The position numbers and the translations under genes are program-made. Shown piece after piece: positions 45,617-54,332 of a DNA stretch of 64,000 nucleotides. Each line of letters opens with the position of its first letter. Position 1 is the stretch's first letter. Origin of the DNA: an uncultured Tropicimonas sp. (GTDB lineage: Bacteria > Pseudomonadota > Alphaproteobacteria > Rhodobacterales > Rhodobacteraceae); contig CANMIP010000001.1 in the NCBI GenBank assembly GCA_947497945.1, positions 186,001 to 250,000 on the forward strand, in the 5' to 3' direction. Under the pieces are notes generated by a model. It worked only from the letters and a program-made list of their open reading frames with translations, was not told the origin of the DNA and ran no database searches.

Positions 45617-45890
45617 CACAACGAATGAAACCGGCCATCCATTCTCCCAGGTTCCCGTCGAGGTGCAGGTATCCGTTGGCCGGGCCCGACCGCGGATTTC
45701 GGAATTGCTCAAGCTTGAACGCAACGCCGTGCTGCCTCTCGACAGGAAGGTCGAAGATCCGGTCGAACTGTACGTCGGCGACAAGCTGATCGCGATTGGC
45801 GAGTTGATCGAACAGGAGGGTGATGGAGAAGGACAGCTTGCCGTAAGGCTGATCGATATCGCCGGCCTCGGCGACGCGACGGGAGCCTGA
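45609..45890 (+). CDS. fliN: Flagellar motor switch protein FliN
   Basis: A 93-residue SpoA-domain protein of the C ring. The pattern VPVEVQVSVGRARPRISELLKLERNAVLPLDR, then DPVELYVGDKLIAIGEL and RLIDI, is that of FliN. It is the short form, with only about 15 residues before the domain. FliM and FliG, its ring partners, are not in this window. Confidence 0.92.
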   Translation: MSDTTNETGHPFSQVPVEVQVSVGRARPRISELLKLERNAVLPLDRKVEDPVELYVGDKLIAIGELIEQEGDGEGQLAVRLIDIAGLGDATGA

Positions 45891-45896
45891 CGCCTT

Positions 45897-46634
45897 ATGC
45901 GCTCGAGACCGGGTATCTTGTTGGTGTTGGGGCTGCTGTTTCTGCTGCCCGGCGCCGCAACAGCGCAAGACCTTTCCCTGGCGCTCGGCGAGGATGTTTC
46001 ACTCACCGGACTGAGCATCCAGCTCTTTGCGATTGTCGCCCTGATCGGCTTCGCGCCGGGGTTGCTGATCATGGCAACCTGTTTTCCCTTCATCGTGACG
46101 GTCTTTTCGATCCTGCGGCAGGCTCTCGGCCTGCAACAGTCGCCACCCAACATGCTGATCATCTCCGTCGCGTTGGTCCTGACCTACTATGTCATGGACC
46201 CGGTTCTTCTCGAGGCATGGTCAAGCGGGATTCAGCCCTTCCTTCGCGAGGAAATGCCGGCCGAAGCGGCCATCTCGCAAATTGTCGAGCCGTTTCGGGC
46301 CTTCATGTTGGCAAGGGTCGACCCTGAAACGCTGGAAACCATGGCGGAGCTGCGCGCCAGCACGTCCGGCGATCCGGCAAACATTACTGCACCTCCCCAA
46401 TCGGTTCTGATTCCAGCTTTTCTGCTGAGCGAGATGACGAATGCGTTTCAGGTCGGCTTTCTTATCTTCCTGCCCTTCCTGATCATCGACCTTGTCGTTG
46501 CTGCAATCCTGATGTCGATGGGCATGATGATGGTCCCGCCCGCGCTTGTCTCACTTCCTTTCAAGCTCGCATTTTTTGCCGTCGCCAACGGCTGGACCCT
46601 GATCGCCGAAGCACTTGTGACAGGCTATTTCTGA
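45897..46634 (+). CDS. fliP: Flagellar export gate protein FliP
   Basis: A 245-residue inner-membrane core of the export gate. A cleavable signal peptide (ending ATAQD) is followed by helices with the signatures IVTVFSILRQALGLQQSPPNMLIISVAL and SEMTNAFQVGFLIFLPFLIIDLVVAAILMSMGMMMVPP. Six bp separate it from fliN. It is the last flagellar gene of this block. Confidence 0.96.
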   Translation: MRSRPGILLVLGLLFLLPGAATAQDLSLALGEDVSLTGLSIQLFAIVALIGFAPGLLIMATCFPFIVTVFSILRQALGLQQSPPNMLIISVALVLTYYVMDPVLLEAWSSGIQPFLREEMPAEAAISQIVEPFRAFMLARVDPETLETMAELRASTSGDPANITAPPQSVLIPAFLLSEMTNAFQVGFLIFLPFLIIDLVVAAILMSMGMMMVPPALVSLPFKLAFFAVANGWTLIAEALVTGYF

Positions 46635-47103
46635 CCCGTCGCAAAACGAATCCAAATACGAGCGGATGTACGCCTTGTCGCGGAGTTCCTCGTCCGGGAG
46701 CCCATAACGTCCGTTTCGCGGAACCAAATGTGGGCTCGGACAGGAGCCCACTGGCAAGCCATATTTCATGTGAACCTGCTTCTACCGAAAAAAGCAGAAA
46801 TGCACCAAAGAGCGCGACGGCTGCAACTCGCGATACCAAGAAGGCAGTTCGCACGTTCGGAGCGACGGCATGGTCTTGGGCGATCATTTTGGGAGATTTC
46901 GGCTGCCTGCTCGATGGTGTTCCCAGAGCGTGTTGACAGTTCAGCCTTCGTCCATTCAGCAAGTCGCCCATCCTCCCGCAAACGGAGCGCAGTTGGGGTT
47001 TGGGTGGGGCAATGGACGCCATGCGGAAACTGATCTAGCTTGCGCGAAGCCCGGACCTGTACCGGACCTGCGAGCGGTGCATTCAACAGATCTGGAAACG
47101 GTC
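46635..47103. other. Gene-poor stretch between fliP and polymerase-like gene
   Basis: These 469 bases hold no gene I can support. On the minus strand a GTG-started frame near 46846 would begin with a hydrophobic, signal-like segment (FLVSRVAAVALFGAFLLF), but it runs into the antisense of fliP and has no ribosome site. It may be a decayed small gene. No hairpin with a U run follows fliP. Confidence 0.35.
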
Positions 47104-48348
47104 ATGCCCGACATTGTGAACAGAACGCTGCCCAATCCGCACGGGGTCATTCCGCGCATCGTCTGGCCGGCCGTTCTTGTTCTCCTGTTCAGCACGACAT
47201 TGCTGGTACGGACAACGAAGCTTTCTGCCCTGTCCCAACTCGATGAGCTCTTCCTGGTCGGAGCCTTCGCGATCGGACTGTCGATGAGCCTGCTCTATGG
47301 TCGGGTTCACATGCTGGCAGGGGTTTACTTCCTCGGCCTTCTTGTTCTGACCCTGGTCTCGGCCTTTGGCGGCCTCAACCCGAGCCTGACGGTTTCGATC
47401 CTGTCATCGCTGCTATTCTGGAAGCTTCCACTGGTTTTTTTCGCATTTCGAAACGCGCCGCTCTACGACATGAGCAATGTCATGGGGACATTGTTCGTAT
47501 TCTGCGTCCTGGGCGGCGCACTGAGCATGGCCTTTCCGGCCTTCTTCGTCGCGCTGCTGCCGGAAGTCTCCTTCAGCATGAAGACCGAACGAATGCTCGG
47601 CTTCTTCATCAATGCCAACCGGCAAGGCGCGTTGGCGTGCCTGCTCTTCCTGTATTTCTGGTTCGTGCGCCGCAGCACACCGCTGGCGCTGCTGATGTTG
47701 GCGATCCTGTTGTTGACCGGCTCGCGCTCCTACATCGCGATCACCCCGGTGATCTTTCTCTTTTTTCGACATGCCAGCCAGCGCAGCGTATCGACAATGC
47801 TGGTCGCGCCGGTCCTGGCAGCAGCCACGGTCTACCTGCTGATCACCGAGTTTGGCGTTCTCGATACCGTGCAGAAAGCCACGCAAACGCTCGATGCCGG
47901 CTTGCGCTACATACGGGTCGCGATCTTCATTGGCGGCCTGGACCTGGCGACGGAGTTCTTTCCCTTCGGGGCCGGTGGCGGCAAGTTCGCCAGCCCTCTC
48001 TCCCACGGATCGCAGGCATATGTGATGCTCGGAATCGATGGTTGGGCGACGGTGATCGAAGGAACCGGCATTCATGATAGCGGCATCGGCACAATGCTGG
48101 GCGAATACGGGGCCCTTGGCACCACGCTGATCTTCTTCCTGCTTTATCGCCTGTTCAGAATCTGGGGACAGGGCCAGTTGACCCCGACACACTGCCTCTT
48201 CATGCTGGCCCTGATTGCCTATCAGAGCCTGTTCCGGCAGGTCATTTCGGACTTCTATTTCTCATTCATCACGCTTGGCTTCGCGACCCTGCTCCTCCGG
48301 CTCGTCGAAAGGCACAGCACCTTGGACGAAGACGAACGGGCGTCCTAG
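47104..48348 (+). CDS. O-antigen polymerase/ligase-like membrane protein
   Basis: A 414-residue protein with ten or more hydrophobic helices and a larger loop around residues 275-330, the topology of Wzy polymerases and WaaL ligases. Residues such as the GFFINANRQGALACLLF block and LTGSRSYI resemble the O-antigen ligase (Wzy_C) pattern. The ATG at 47104 starts just before the first helix. It stands alone between fliP and the convergent idnD-like gene. It may polymerise the exopolysaccharide whose other genes are at 31-37 kb (inference). Confidence 0.75.
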   Translation: MPDIVNRTLPNPHGVIPRIVWPAVLVLLFSTTLLVRTTKLSALSQLDELFLVGAFAIGLSMSLLYGRVHMLAGVYFLGLLVLTLVSAFGGLNPSLTVSILSSLLFWKLPLVFFAFRNAPLYDMSNVMGTLFVFCVLGGALSMAFPAFFVALLPEVSFSMKTERMLGFFINANRQGALACLLFLYFWFVRRSTPLALLMLAILLLTGSRSYIAITPVIFLFFRHASQRSVSTMLVAPVLAAATVYLLITEFGVLDTVQKATQTLDAGLRYIRVAIFIGGLDLATEFFPFGAGGGKFASPLSHGSQAYVMLGIDGWATVIEGTGIHDSGIGTMLGEYGALGTTLIFFLLYRLFRIWGQGQLTPTHCLFMLALIAYQSLFRQVISDFYFSFITLGFATLLLRLVERHSTLDEDERAS

Positions 48349-48387
48349 GAGCGGGCGCGCTGGCTCTCGGTCCACGTCGCATACGGC

Positions 48388-49434
48388 TCAGTCCCCGGCG
48401 AATGCCAGCTGCACCTTCACGGCCGCGCTCCGGTCTCCGGCCAGTTCGATGGCCTGCACCGCGTCCTCCATCGGGAAGGTTTGCGTGATCATCGGGCGAA
48501 GATCGATCGCGCGGCTGTTGATCAGTGAAACGGCGTCACCGAACTCGGAATCGAAACGGTGGGTGCCCCGGAAAGTGATCTCTTTCGAGACGATGAAATT
48601 GATCGGCAGCGGCAGGTCGCCGGAGACACCAACCTGAACCAGCGTTCCGCAGGGTTGCAGCGCGTCAATAGCCGAGCGGATCGCGGGTTCGGCGGCAGTG
48701 CATTCGAAACAGATGTCGAAGTGCCCTTTCTCAGCGGCAAAATCGGCCATCCGAGCACCATCCCTTGCCACGTTGATCGTCTCGGTGGCCCCCATCTGCG
48801 CCGCGGCCGCGAGCGGGACGTCCTGCAGGTCGGTCACCACGACTTCGGCCGCGCCCGCCTCTGCGGCGAGGGCGGCGCAAAGCGCGCCAATCGGGCCCGA
48901 GCCGGTTACGAGAACGGATTTTCCCTTCAGATCGCCCGCCCGGGCGCGGGCATGAACGCAGACCGAAAGCGGTTCGGAACAGGCTGCCTCACCAATGGTG
49001 ATGCCATCGGCGATCTTGTGACATTGGCCGGCGCCAACCGCGACGCGGTCTCGGAACAGGCCTTGCTCATGCGGAAGGCGCATCGCGGAGCCCTTGAAGC
49101 GCATATGCAGACAGTGGATCGGACGACCGGAGCTGCAGTATTTGCAGGTACCGCAGGGATGGGACGGGTTCATCGCCACGCGATCCCCAACGGCAAACCC
49201 TTCGACACCCTCACCGAGCTCAATGATGGTGCCGGCAGCCTCGTGGCCGAGGATGATCGGCTCGCGGACACGGATCACACCGATGCCGCCCTGCGAGTAG
49301 TAGTGCTGATCCGATCCGCAGATTCCGCCGGCGCCAACGGCGACCAGCACTTCGCCCGCGGCAGGGCCTTCGACGGGAATCTCTTCGATACGGAGGTCAT
49401 TCTGGCCGTGAAGGCGGCAGACGCGGGTTTTCAT
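48388..49434 (-). CDS. idnD: Zinc-type dehydrogenase, L-idonate/L-gulonate 5-dehydrogenase-like
   Basis: A 348-residue medium-chain dehydrogenase. Catalytic zinc ligands are C39 region (GGICGSDQHYY) and GHEAAGT; the structural zinc cluster CGTCKYCSSGRPIHC is intact; the Rossmann motif is GSGPIGALCA. The YYSQGGIG segment and overall pattern match L-idonate 5-dehydrogenase. Close relatives oxidise L-gulonate to D-fructuronate, which would feed UxuB and UxuA. It is the last gene of a minus-strand operon with the TRAP permease genes, 11 bp after dctM. Confidence 0.87.
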   Translation of the reverse strand: MKTRVCRLHGQNDLRIEEIPVEGPAAGEVLVAVGAGGICGSDQHYYSQGGIGVIRVREPIILGHEAAGTIIELGEGVEGFAVGDRVAMNPSHPCGTCKYCSSGRPIHCLHMRFKGSAMRLPHEQGLFRDRVAVGAGQCHKIADGITIGEAACSEPLSVCVHARARAGDLKGKSVLVTGSGPIGALCAALAAEAGAAEVVVTDLQDVPLAAAAQMGATETINVARDGARMADFAAEKGHFDICFECTAAEPAIRSAIDALQPCGTLVQVGVSGDLPLPINFIVSKEITFRGTHRFDSEFGDAVSLINSRAIDLRPMITQTFPMEDAVQAIELAGDRSAAVKVQLAFAGD

Positions 49435-49445
49435 GAGCTTTTACC

Positions 49446-50723
49446 TCAAGGCATGAGCAGCGACGGCAGCCAGGTGGCTAGCGGCGAGTAGAAGGAGACC
49501 GCGAGCAGCACGAGGATGTTCGTCAACAGGAAGGGGAAGATCGCGCGCACGACCGGGGTCAACTGCAGCTTGGCAATGCCGGCACAGACGAAGAGGCAGA
49601 CACCGACGGGCGGCGTGGTGAGGCCGATCATCAGGTTGAGCACCGCGAAGGTTGCGAAATGGAGCGGCTCGATTCCGACCGCCTGCGCGAGCGAAAGGAG
49701 CGGCACGAACAGGATGATCAGCGCCGCGATGGTTTCCATGAACATGCCGACGAAGAGCAGCAGCACGTTGATGATCAGGATCACGATGATGCGGTTGTCG
49801 GTCATCGAGAGCACCGCGTTGGCGATGGCCTGCGGGATCTGTTCGGAAACGAGAATCCAGCCGAAGACATTGGCGAAGCCGACCAGCGCAAGGATTGCCG
49901 CCGAGGAAATGCCGCTTTCGATCAGCACATGCGGAAGCTCTCGCACCGGCAATTCACGATAGACGAACGCACCGACGATGAAGGCATAGGTGGAGGCCAC
50001 CACCGCGGTTTCCGTCGGGGTGGCGAGGCCGGAGAGCAGGCCGTAGATGATCAGACCGGTCATCGCCAGCGCCCAGAACGCGTGGGCGAAGGAGCCGGCA
50101 ACCTCGCCGAAGCCTTTCCATTCCTGGCGCGGGAAGTTCCTGCGGACCGAGATGATGTAGCAGGTCACCATCATGGCAAGCCCCATCAGGATGCCCGGCA
50201 CGGCGCCGGCCATGAACATCTTGCCCACGGAAATGCCCGACAGAGCGCCGACGATGATCATCGGCACCGAGGGCGGGATAATTGGCCCCACGGTGGAGGA
50301 GGCGGCGGTGACGGCGGCGGAGAAATCGGCCGGGTAGCCGGCCTTCTTCATGCCGGGGATCATGACGCCGCCGATGGACGCGGCATCGGCAACGGCAGTG
50401 CCGGTGATGCCGCCGAAGAGCATGGAGGCCGCGATATTCGTGAGGCCCAGCCCGCCACGGATCCAGCCGACGATGGCATTGGCGAAGCGAATGATGCGAT
50501 TGGTGATGCCGCCGCGGTTCATCAGGTTGCCGGCGAGGATGAAGCCGGGGATCGACAGAAGGACGAAGACGTCCATCCCGGCATAGATCTTTTGCGGCAT
50601 GACGACGAGCGGGATGTCCGACAGCAACAGGTAGACGGCGGAGGAGAGGCCGAGTGTGACAGCGACCGGCACACCGATGACAAGGCCGGTTATGAAAACG
50701 GCGAAAAGGACCCAGACTTCCAT
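49446..50723 (-). CDS. dctM: TRAP transporter large permease (DctM)
   Basis: A 425-residue inner-membrane protein with about twelve helices, the transport subunit of a TRAP system driven by the sodium gradient. Typical elements are SIPGFILAGNLMNRGGIT, GGITGTAVADAASIGGVMIPGM, IPPSVPMI and GLTTPPVGVCLFV. It lies 4 bp after dctQ. With the neighbouring dehydrogenase and uxuA it probably imports a sugar acid. Confidence 0.95.
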   Translation of the reverse strand: MEVWVLFAVFITGLVIGVPVAVTLGLSSAVYLLLSDIPLVVMPQKIYAGMDVFVLLSIPGFILAGNLMNRGGITNRIIRFANAIVGWIRGGLGLTNIAASMLFGGITGTAVADAASIGGVMIPGMKKAGYPADFSAAVTAASSTVGPIIPPSVPMIIVGALSGISVGKMFMAGAVPGILMGLAMMVTCYIISVRRNFPRQEWKGFGEVAGSFAHAFWALAMTGLIIYGLLSGLATPTETAVVASTYAFIVGAFVYRELPVRELPHVLIESGISSAAILALVGFANVFGWILVSEQIPQAIANAVLSMTDNRIIVILIINVLLLFVGMFMETIAALIILFVPLLSLAQAVGIEPLHFATFAVLNLMIGLTTPPVGVCLFVCAGIAKLQLTPVVRAIFPFLLTNILVLLAVSFYSPLATWLPSLLMP

Positions 50724-50727
50724 GGCC

Positions 50728-51228
50728 TCAGCCCTCCTTCTGCTTGAGCGGCAGCCCGTCATCGCCCATCAGCATCGCGACCACTCGGAGCGCGGAGAAG
50801 ACGAAGAGCAGCACGAGAAGCAGCGTGACGGTGAAATGGATCATGTCCATGCGGACGCCAACCGCCGGCGAGGTCTGCATCTTTCCGATGGAAGTGAATT
50901 TCCACGAATAGGAGACCAGCGTCAGCGCGAGGCCGCAGGTGAGCGCCGCCGAGACAAGGCGCAACAGCCAGGGGAGCGGTGGCGGAAGGTTTTCACAGAT
51001 TACGTCGACATTGACGAGATCGCCCGAACGGAAGGAGAGCCCGACACCGAAGGCCGCGAGATAGAGCAGCGCGAAACGGGTGAGTTCTTCTGTCCAGACC
51101 GGCGAAGTGCCGATGGTCCGGCCGATGACCTGGATGAGGACGACAGTGATGAGGGTGGCGAAGGAGAGCGCGACGCCGACCATGCAGATCGCCGCCAGGA
51201 GCTTCGTGAGCCGGTCCAGAAGTGCCAT
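50728..51228 (-). CDS. dctQ: TRAP transporter small permease (DctQ)
   Basis: A 166-residue protein with four transmembrane helices. The family signature is VIGRTIGTSPVWTEELTRFALLYLAAFGVGLSFR. The start at 51228 (MALLDRLTK) is chosen because the longer frame runs back through the terminator and dctP. Translation starts right after an intra-operon hairpin. Confidence 0.92.
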   Translation of the reverse strand: MALLDRLTKLLAAICMVGVALSFATLITVVLIQVIGRTIGTSPVWTEELTRFALLYLAAFGVGLSFRSGDLVNVDVICENLPPPLPWLLRLVSAALTCGLALTLVSYSWKFTSIGKMQTSPAVGVRMDMIHFTVTLLLVLLFVFSALRVVAMLMGDDGLPLKQKEG

Positions 51229-51241
51229 TTGGGGATTGTCC

Positions 51242-51277
51242 AAAAAAAGGGCACCGACACCACGAGGGCATCGGTGC
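51242..51277 (-). terminator. Intra-operon terminator after dctP
   Basis: On the minus strand a 10-bp stem (GCACCGATGC / GTGTCGGTGC, two wobble pairs) with a 7-nt loop is followed by CC and seven U. It lies between dctP and dctQ. Partial termination here would give more binding protein than permease, a common need in TRAP systems. Confidence 0.85.
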
Positions 51278-51292
51278 AGTCGCTCAGGGAGA

Positions 51293-52270
51293 TTACTCGG
51301 CGAAGAGCTGCTCGACGATCGGCTTGATCTCGTCGGAGACATTCGCAAGCACGGCGTCCTTGGCCTTGGCGGCATAGGCAGCACCATCGACCTCGACGAA
51401 GGTCATGCCTTTCTCTTCGAGATAGGCGCGGTCGGCGGCGAGGCTGTCTTCCAGCAGCCCGCGTTCAAAGGCCTGAGCCGTGGCAGCAGCTTCCATGACG
51501 GCGGCCTGGTCTTCTTCGGACAGTTTCTGCCAGGTGGATTCGGCCAGCACCAGGTAGATCCAGGACCGCACGTGCTCGGTCATGTTCACATGGCTCTGCA
51601 CTTCGTTGAAATTGGCGGACTTGATGAGCGCCAGCGGGTTCTCCTGGGCGCCGATCGTGCCGTTCTGCAGCGAGGTGAACACTTCGGAGAAGGCCATCGG
51701 GGTCGGTTGCGCACCGAGCGATTTCCAGACGTCCACGAAGAGCGGCACGTTCGGTACGCGCATCTTCAGGCCGTTCAGGTCGTCGGGGCTGACGAAGGGC
51801 TCGTTCGAGGTCAGGTTGCGCGGACCACGCGCGAAAAAGGCGATCGGACGCACCTGGGCCTTCTCGATGATCTGGGCCTTGATCGCATCGCCGATCTCGC
51901 CGGAGGCGGTGGCATCCATGTGCTCAAGCGACTTGTAAGCATAGGGAACGGCCAGAAGCGCGGCCATCGGTGCCCAGTTCTGCAGGCTCTCGCCCGAGAT
52001 CGTCATGTCGACGGTGCCGAGCTGCATGCCGTTGATCAGGTCGATTTCCTTGCCGAGCGACTCGTTGGGGAAGACCTCGACCTCAATGCGGCCATCGGTC
52101 AGCGCCGAAAGCTCTTCGCCGAACTTCACGGCGGCCAGGTGCCAGGGGTTTTCCTCATTGGCCAGGTGGCCAAGCTTGAGGGTCATGTCGGCGGCCATGG
52201 CCGTGCCCGACATCAGGGTTGCAACGATACCTGCCGTAAGCAGTCCACCGAGAGTGCGTTTGGTAATCAT
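51293..52270 (-). CDS. dctP: TRAP transporter substrate-binding protein (DctP)
   Basis: A 325-residue periplasmic binding protein. The signal peptide ends at AMA-AD (about residue 27). The DctP fold is clear from LKLGHLANEENPWHLAAVKFGEEL, RGPRNLTSNEPFVSPDDLNGLKMRVPNVPLFVDVWKSLG and PMAFSEVFTSLQNGTIGAQENPL; the PRN arginine is the expected carboxylate-binding residue. A GAGGAGGA ribosome site precedes the ATG. The substrate is likely a sugar acid such as a hexuronate or aldonate. Confidence 0.94.
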   Translation of the reverse strand: MITKRTLGGLLTAGIVATLMSGTAMAADMTLKLGHLANEENPWHLAAVKFGEELSALTDGRIEVEVFPNESLGKEIDLINGMQLGTVDMTISGESLQNWAPMAALLAVPYAYKSLEHMDATASGEIGDAIKAQIIEKAQVRPIAFFARGPRNLTSNEPFVSPDDLNGLKMRVPNVPLFVDVWKSLGAQPTPMAFSEVFTSLQNGTIGAQENPLALIKSANFNEVQSHVNMTEHVRSWIYLVLAESTWQKLSEEDQAAVMEAAATAQAFERGLLEDSLAADRAYLEEKGMTFVEVDGAAYAAKAKDAVLANVSDEIKPIVEQLFAE

Positions 52271-52289
52271 GGATTCCTCCTCCTCTGTT

Positions 52290-52988
52290 TCAACGCGATT
52301 TGATCTGGTCCTCCGGTGTCTCGATGAAGACATCCGGATTGGCGCGCATTATGTTGGGCAGGTCTTCGAGAACTGCCCGCAGATGGCGACGTGTTGCTTC
52401 CTCCGCGCCTTCTTCGTCGCCTTGCTCGATACTGTCGATGATGGCCTCATGCTGATCGATGAGTCGATCGTGGCGATAGAGGTCGAAGCTGAGGAAACGC
52501 ACCCGGTCCATCTGGGATTTCAGTCCCTGCAGGATGGTCCAGACATTTCCCTTGCCGGCCGCTTCCGCCATCGTGCGATGGAACAGCTCGTCGGCCCGTA
52601 TGAAGTCCTTCGGCGAACACTGGGCCAATGTCTTCTGTTCCGCAAGCTGCCGGCGCAGCTCCCGTACAAGGCTCGCGTCGCCCTTCTTCACCAGCAGCCG
52701 CACGATATCCGCCTCCACGGCCTCGCGAACGAAGCGGGCGTCCAGAACCTCCGCCGGGTCGATCTTGCGTACGACGGTGCCACGCTGCGGGCGGATCTCG
52801 ACCAACCCCTCCTCGGCGAGCTTGATGAAAGCTTCGCGCACAGGCTGGCGGCTGATTCCGAATTGCTGGGCAATCTCGGCCTCGGAGATCCGCGTGCCGG
52901 GCGTCAGATCGTTCTGCACCACTTGCTGGCGCAGGATTCCTCGCAATTGCGGTCCTATGGGAAGCGACGGATCGTAGAGCACAGCCAT
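52290..52988 (-). CDS. GntR-family (FCD/UxuR-like) regulator
   Basis: A 232-residue GntR regulator of the FadR subfamily. The winged helix-turn-helix spans about residues 12-75 (ISEAEIAQQFGISRQPVREAFIKLAEEGLVE). The C-terminal FCD ligand domain has the metal-site histidines (ELFHRTM, LIDQHEAI, TRRHLRAVLEDL). It sits 19 bp upstream of dctP on the same strand and is divergent from the second uxuA. It probably represses both units and is relieved by a hexuronate-pathway intermediate. A matching sequence is present before the first uxuA. Confidence 0.9.
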   Translation of the reverse strand: MAVLYDPSLPIGPQLRGILRQQVVQNDLTPGTRISEAEIAQQFGISRQPVREAFIKLAEEGLVEIRPQRGTVVRKIDPAEVLDARFVREAVEADIVRLLVKKGDASLVRELRRQLAEQKTLAQCSPKDFIRADELFHRTMAEAAGKGNVWTILQGLKSQMDRVRFLSFDLYRHDRLIDQHEAIIDSIEQGDEEGAEEATRRHLRAVLEDLPNIMRANPDVFIETPEDQIKSR

Positions 52989-53040
52989 CCTCCCCGATTG
53001 CGGCTCGATTCATGTCTTGCGGGACGTTTGCTCCATACTA

Positions 53041-53075
53041 CCATACTTGTCAACAAAATTTACGAACGCTATCCT
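53041..53075 (+). promoter_or_regulatory. Candidate promoter/operator of second uxuA
   Basis: TTGTCA (53047-53052), a 17-bp spacer and TATCCT (53070-53075) form a plausible promoter. The overlapping CCATACTTGTCAACAAAATT (53041-53060) shares CT(A/T)GTCAACA with the region before uxuA-uxuB at 8101-8117. TTGT-CA-ACAA is a short inverted repeat fitting a GntR-type site. The divergent gntR gene starts 53 bp away. Confidence 0.55.
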
Positions 53076-53126
53076 CTCGCCGAAAGTGACAGATGCCTCC
53101 AGTGCGGGGCCGATGGGAGAAAGACG

Positions 53127-54332
53127 ATGAGACAGACTTGGCGATGGTTCGGTCCGAAGGACCTGGTGTCGACGGATGATATCCGGCAGGCCGGCGCCGA
53201 AGGGCTGGTCTCGGCATTGCATCATATCCCGACCGGCGCGGTCTGGACTCCGGAGGAGATTGCCAGGCGCAAGGCCGAGATCGGCACCATGACCGATGGA
53301 ACGCCCTCGGGGCTGACCTGGGATGTCGTGGAGAGCCTGCCCGTTTCCGAAGACATCAAGAAGCAGACCGGCAACTGGCGCGAGCATCTCGACACGTATC
53401 GGGAAAGTATGCGCAACCTCGCCGCCGCCGGACTCGAGGTGATCTGCTACAATTTCATGCCGGTGCTGGACTGGACGCGGACCGATCTCGCCTATCGCCT
53501 TCCCAATGGCGCAACCTGCATGCGCTTCGACCTGGCCGATTTCGCCGCCTTCGACCTCCACATCCTGCAACGCAAGGGAGCGCAGGAGGACTTCTCGGAC
53601 GAGCTCCGTGCGACCGCCGCGGAGCGTTTCGCCTCCATGAGCGAAGCGGATAAGGCGCAGCTCGCAGGCAATGTCGCCTTCGGACTGCCCGGGGCGGCGG
53701 AGAATTTCACACTCGACGATGTGCGCCAGCATCTTGCCGAATATAGCGATATCGACACCGATCAGCTCCGCCGCCACATGGCTGCCTTCCTCGAAGAGGT
53801 CGCGCCGCTGGCGCAGGAGCTCGGTCTGCGGCTCTGCTGCCACCCCGACGATCCGCCGACCCCGCTGCTTGGCCTGCCTCGGATCATGTCGACCGAAGCG
53901 GATTACACCTGGCTTGTCGAGGCGATCGATCTGCCTGCCAATGGCATCACGCTCTGCTCCGGCTCGCTCGGCGCGCGGCCGGACAATGACCTGCCCGGCA
54001 TGATGAAGCGGCTCGGCGACCGGGTCCATTTCCTGCATCTGCGCAATGTCAAACGCGAAACCGGTGAGATCCGCGGCGATTTTCACGAGGCCGAACATCT
54101 CTCCGGCGACACGGACATGGTGGCGCTGGTTCGCGCAGCTCTGGCCGAGGAAGAGCGCCGGCGCGCGGCCGGCCGCACGGATGCCGAGATACCCTTCCGC
54201 CCCGATCATGGGCAGGACATCCTTGACGATCTCGGTCGACAGGCCCAGCCGGGCTACCCCGCCATCGGTCGCCTCAAGGGACTGGCCGAGCTGCGCGGAA
54301 TCATTGCCACGCTCTCCCACAGGGCCGCCTGA
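53127..54332 (+). CDS. uxuA: D-mannonate dehydratase, second copy
   Basis: A 401-residue UxuA homologue of the protein encoded at 8174. All active-site blocks are conserved (HHIPTGAVW, CCHPDDPP, CSGSLGARPDND, FRPDHGQDI), so it should be active. Substitutions are spread along the whole length, densest between residues 150 and 195. Here it is not followed by uxuB; it is divergent from the GntR gene and the TRAP/dehydrogenase operon. A GGGAGAA ribosome site precedes the ATG. Confidence 0.94.
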   Translation: MRQTWRWFGPKDLVSTDDIRQAGAEGLVSALHHIPTGAVWTPEEIARRKAEIGTMTDGTPSGLTWDVVESLPVSEDIKKQTGNWREHLDTYRESMRNLAAAGLEVICYNFMPVLDWTRTDLAYRLPNGATCMRFDLADFAAFDLHILQRKGAQEDFSDELRATAAERFASMSEADKAQLAGNVAFGLPGAAENFTLDDVRQHLAEYSDIDTDQLRRHMAAFLEEVAPLAQELGLRLCCHPDDPPTPLLGLPRIMSTEADYTWLVEAIDLPANGITLCSGSLGARPDNDLPGMMKRLGDRVHFLHLRNVKRETGEIRGDFHEAEHLSGDTDMVALVRAALAEEERRRAAGRTDAEIPFRPDHGQDILDDLGRQAQPGYPAIGRLKGLAELRGIIATLSHRAA

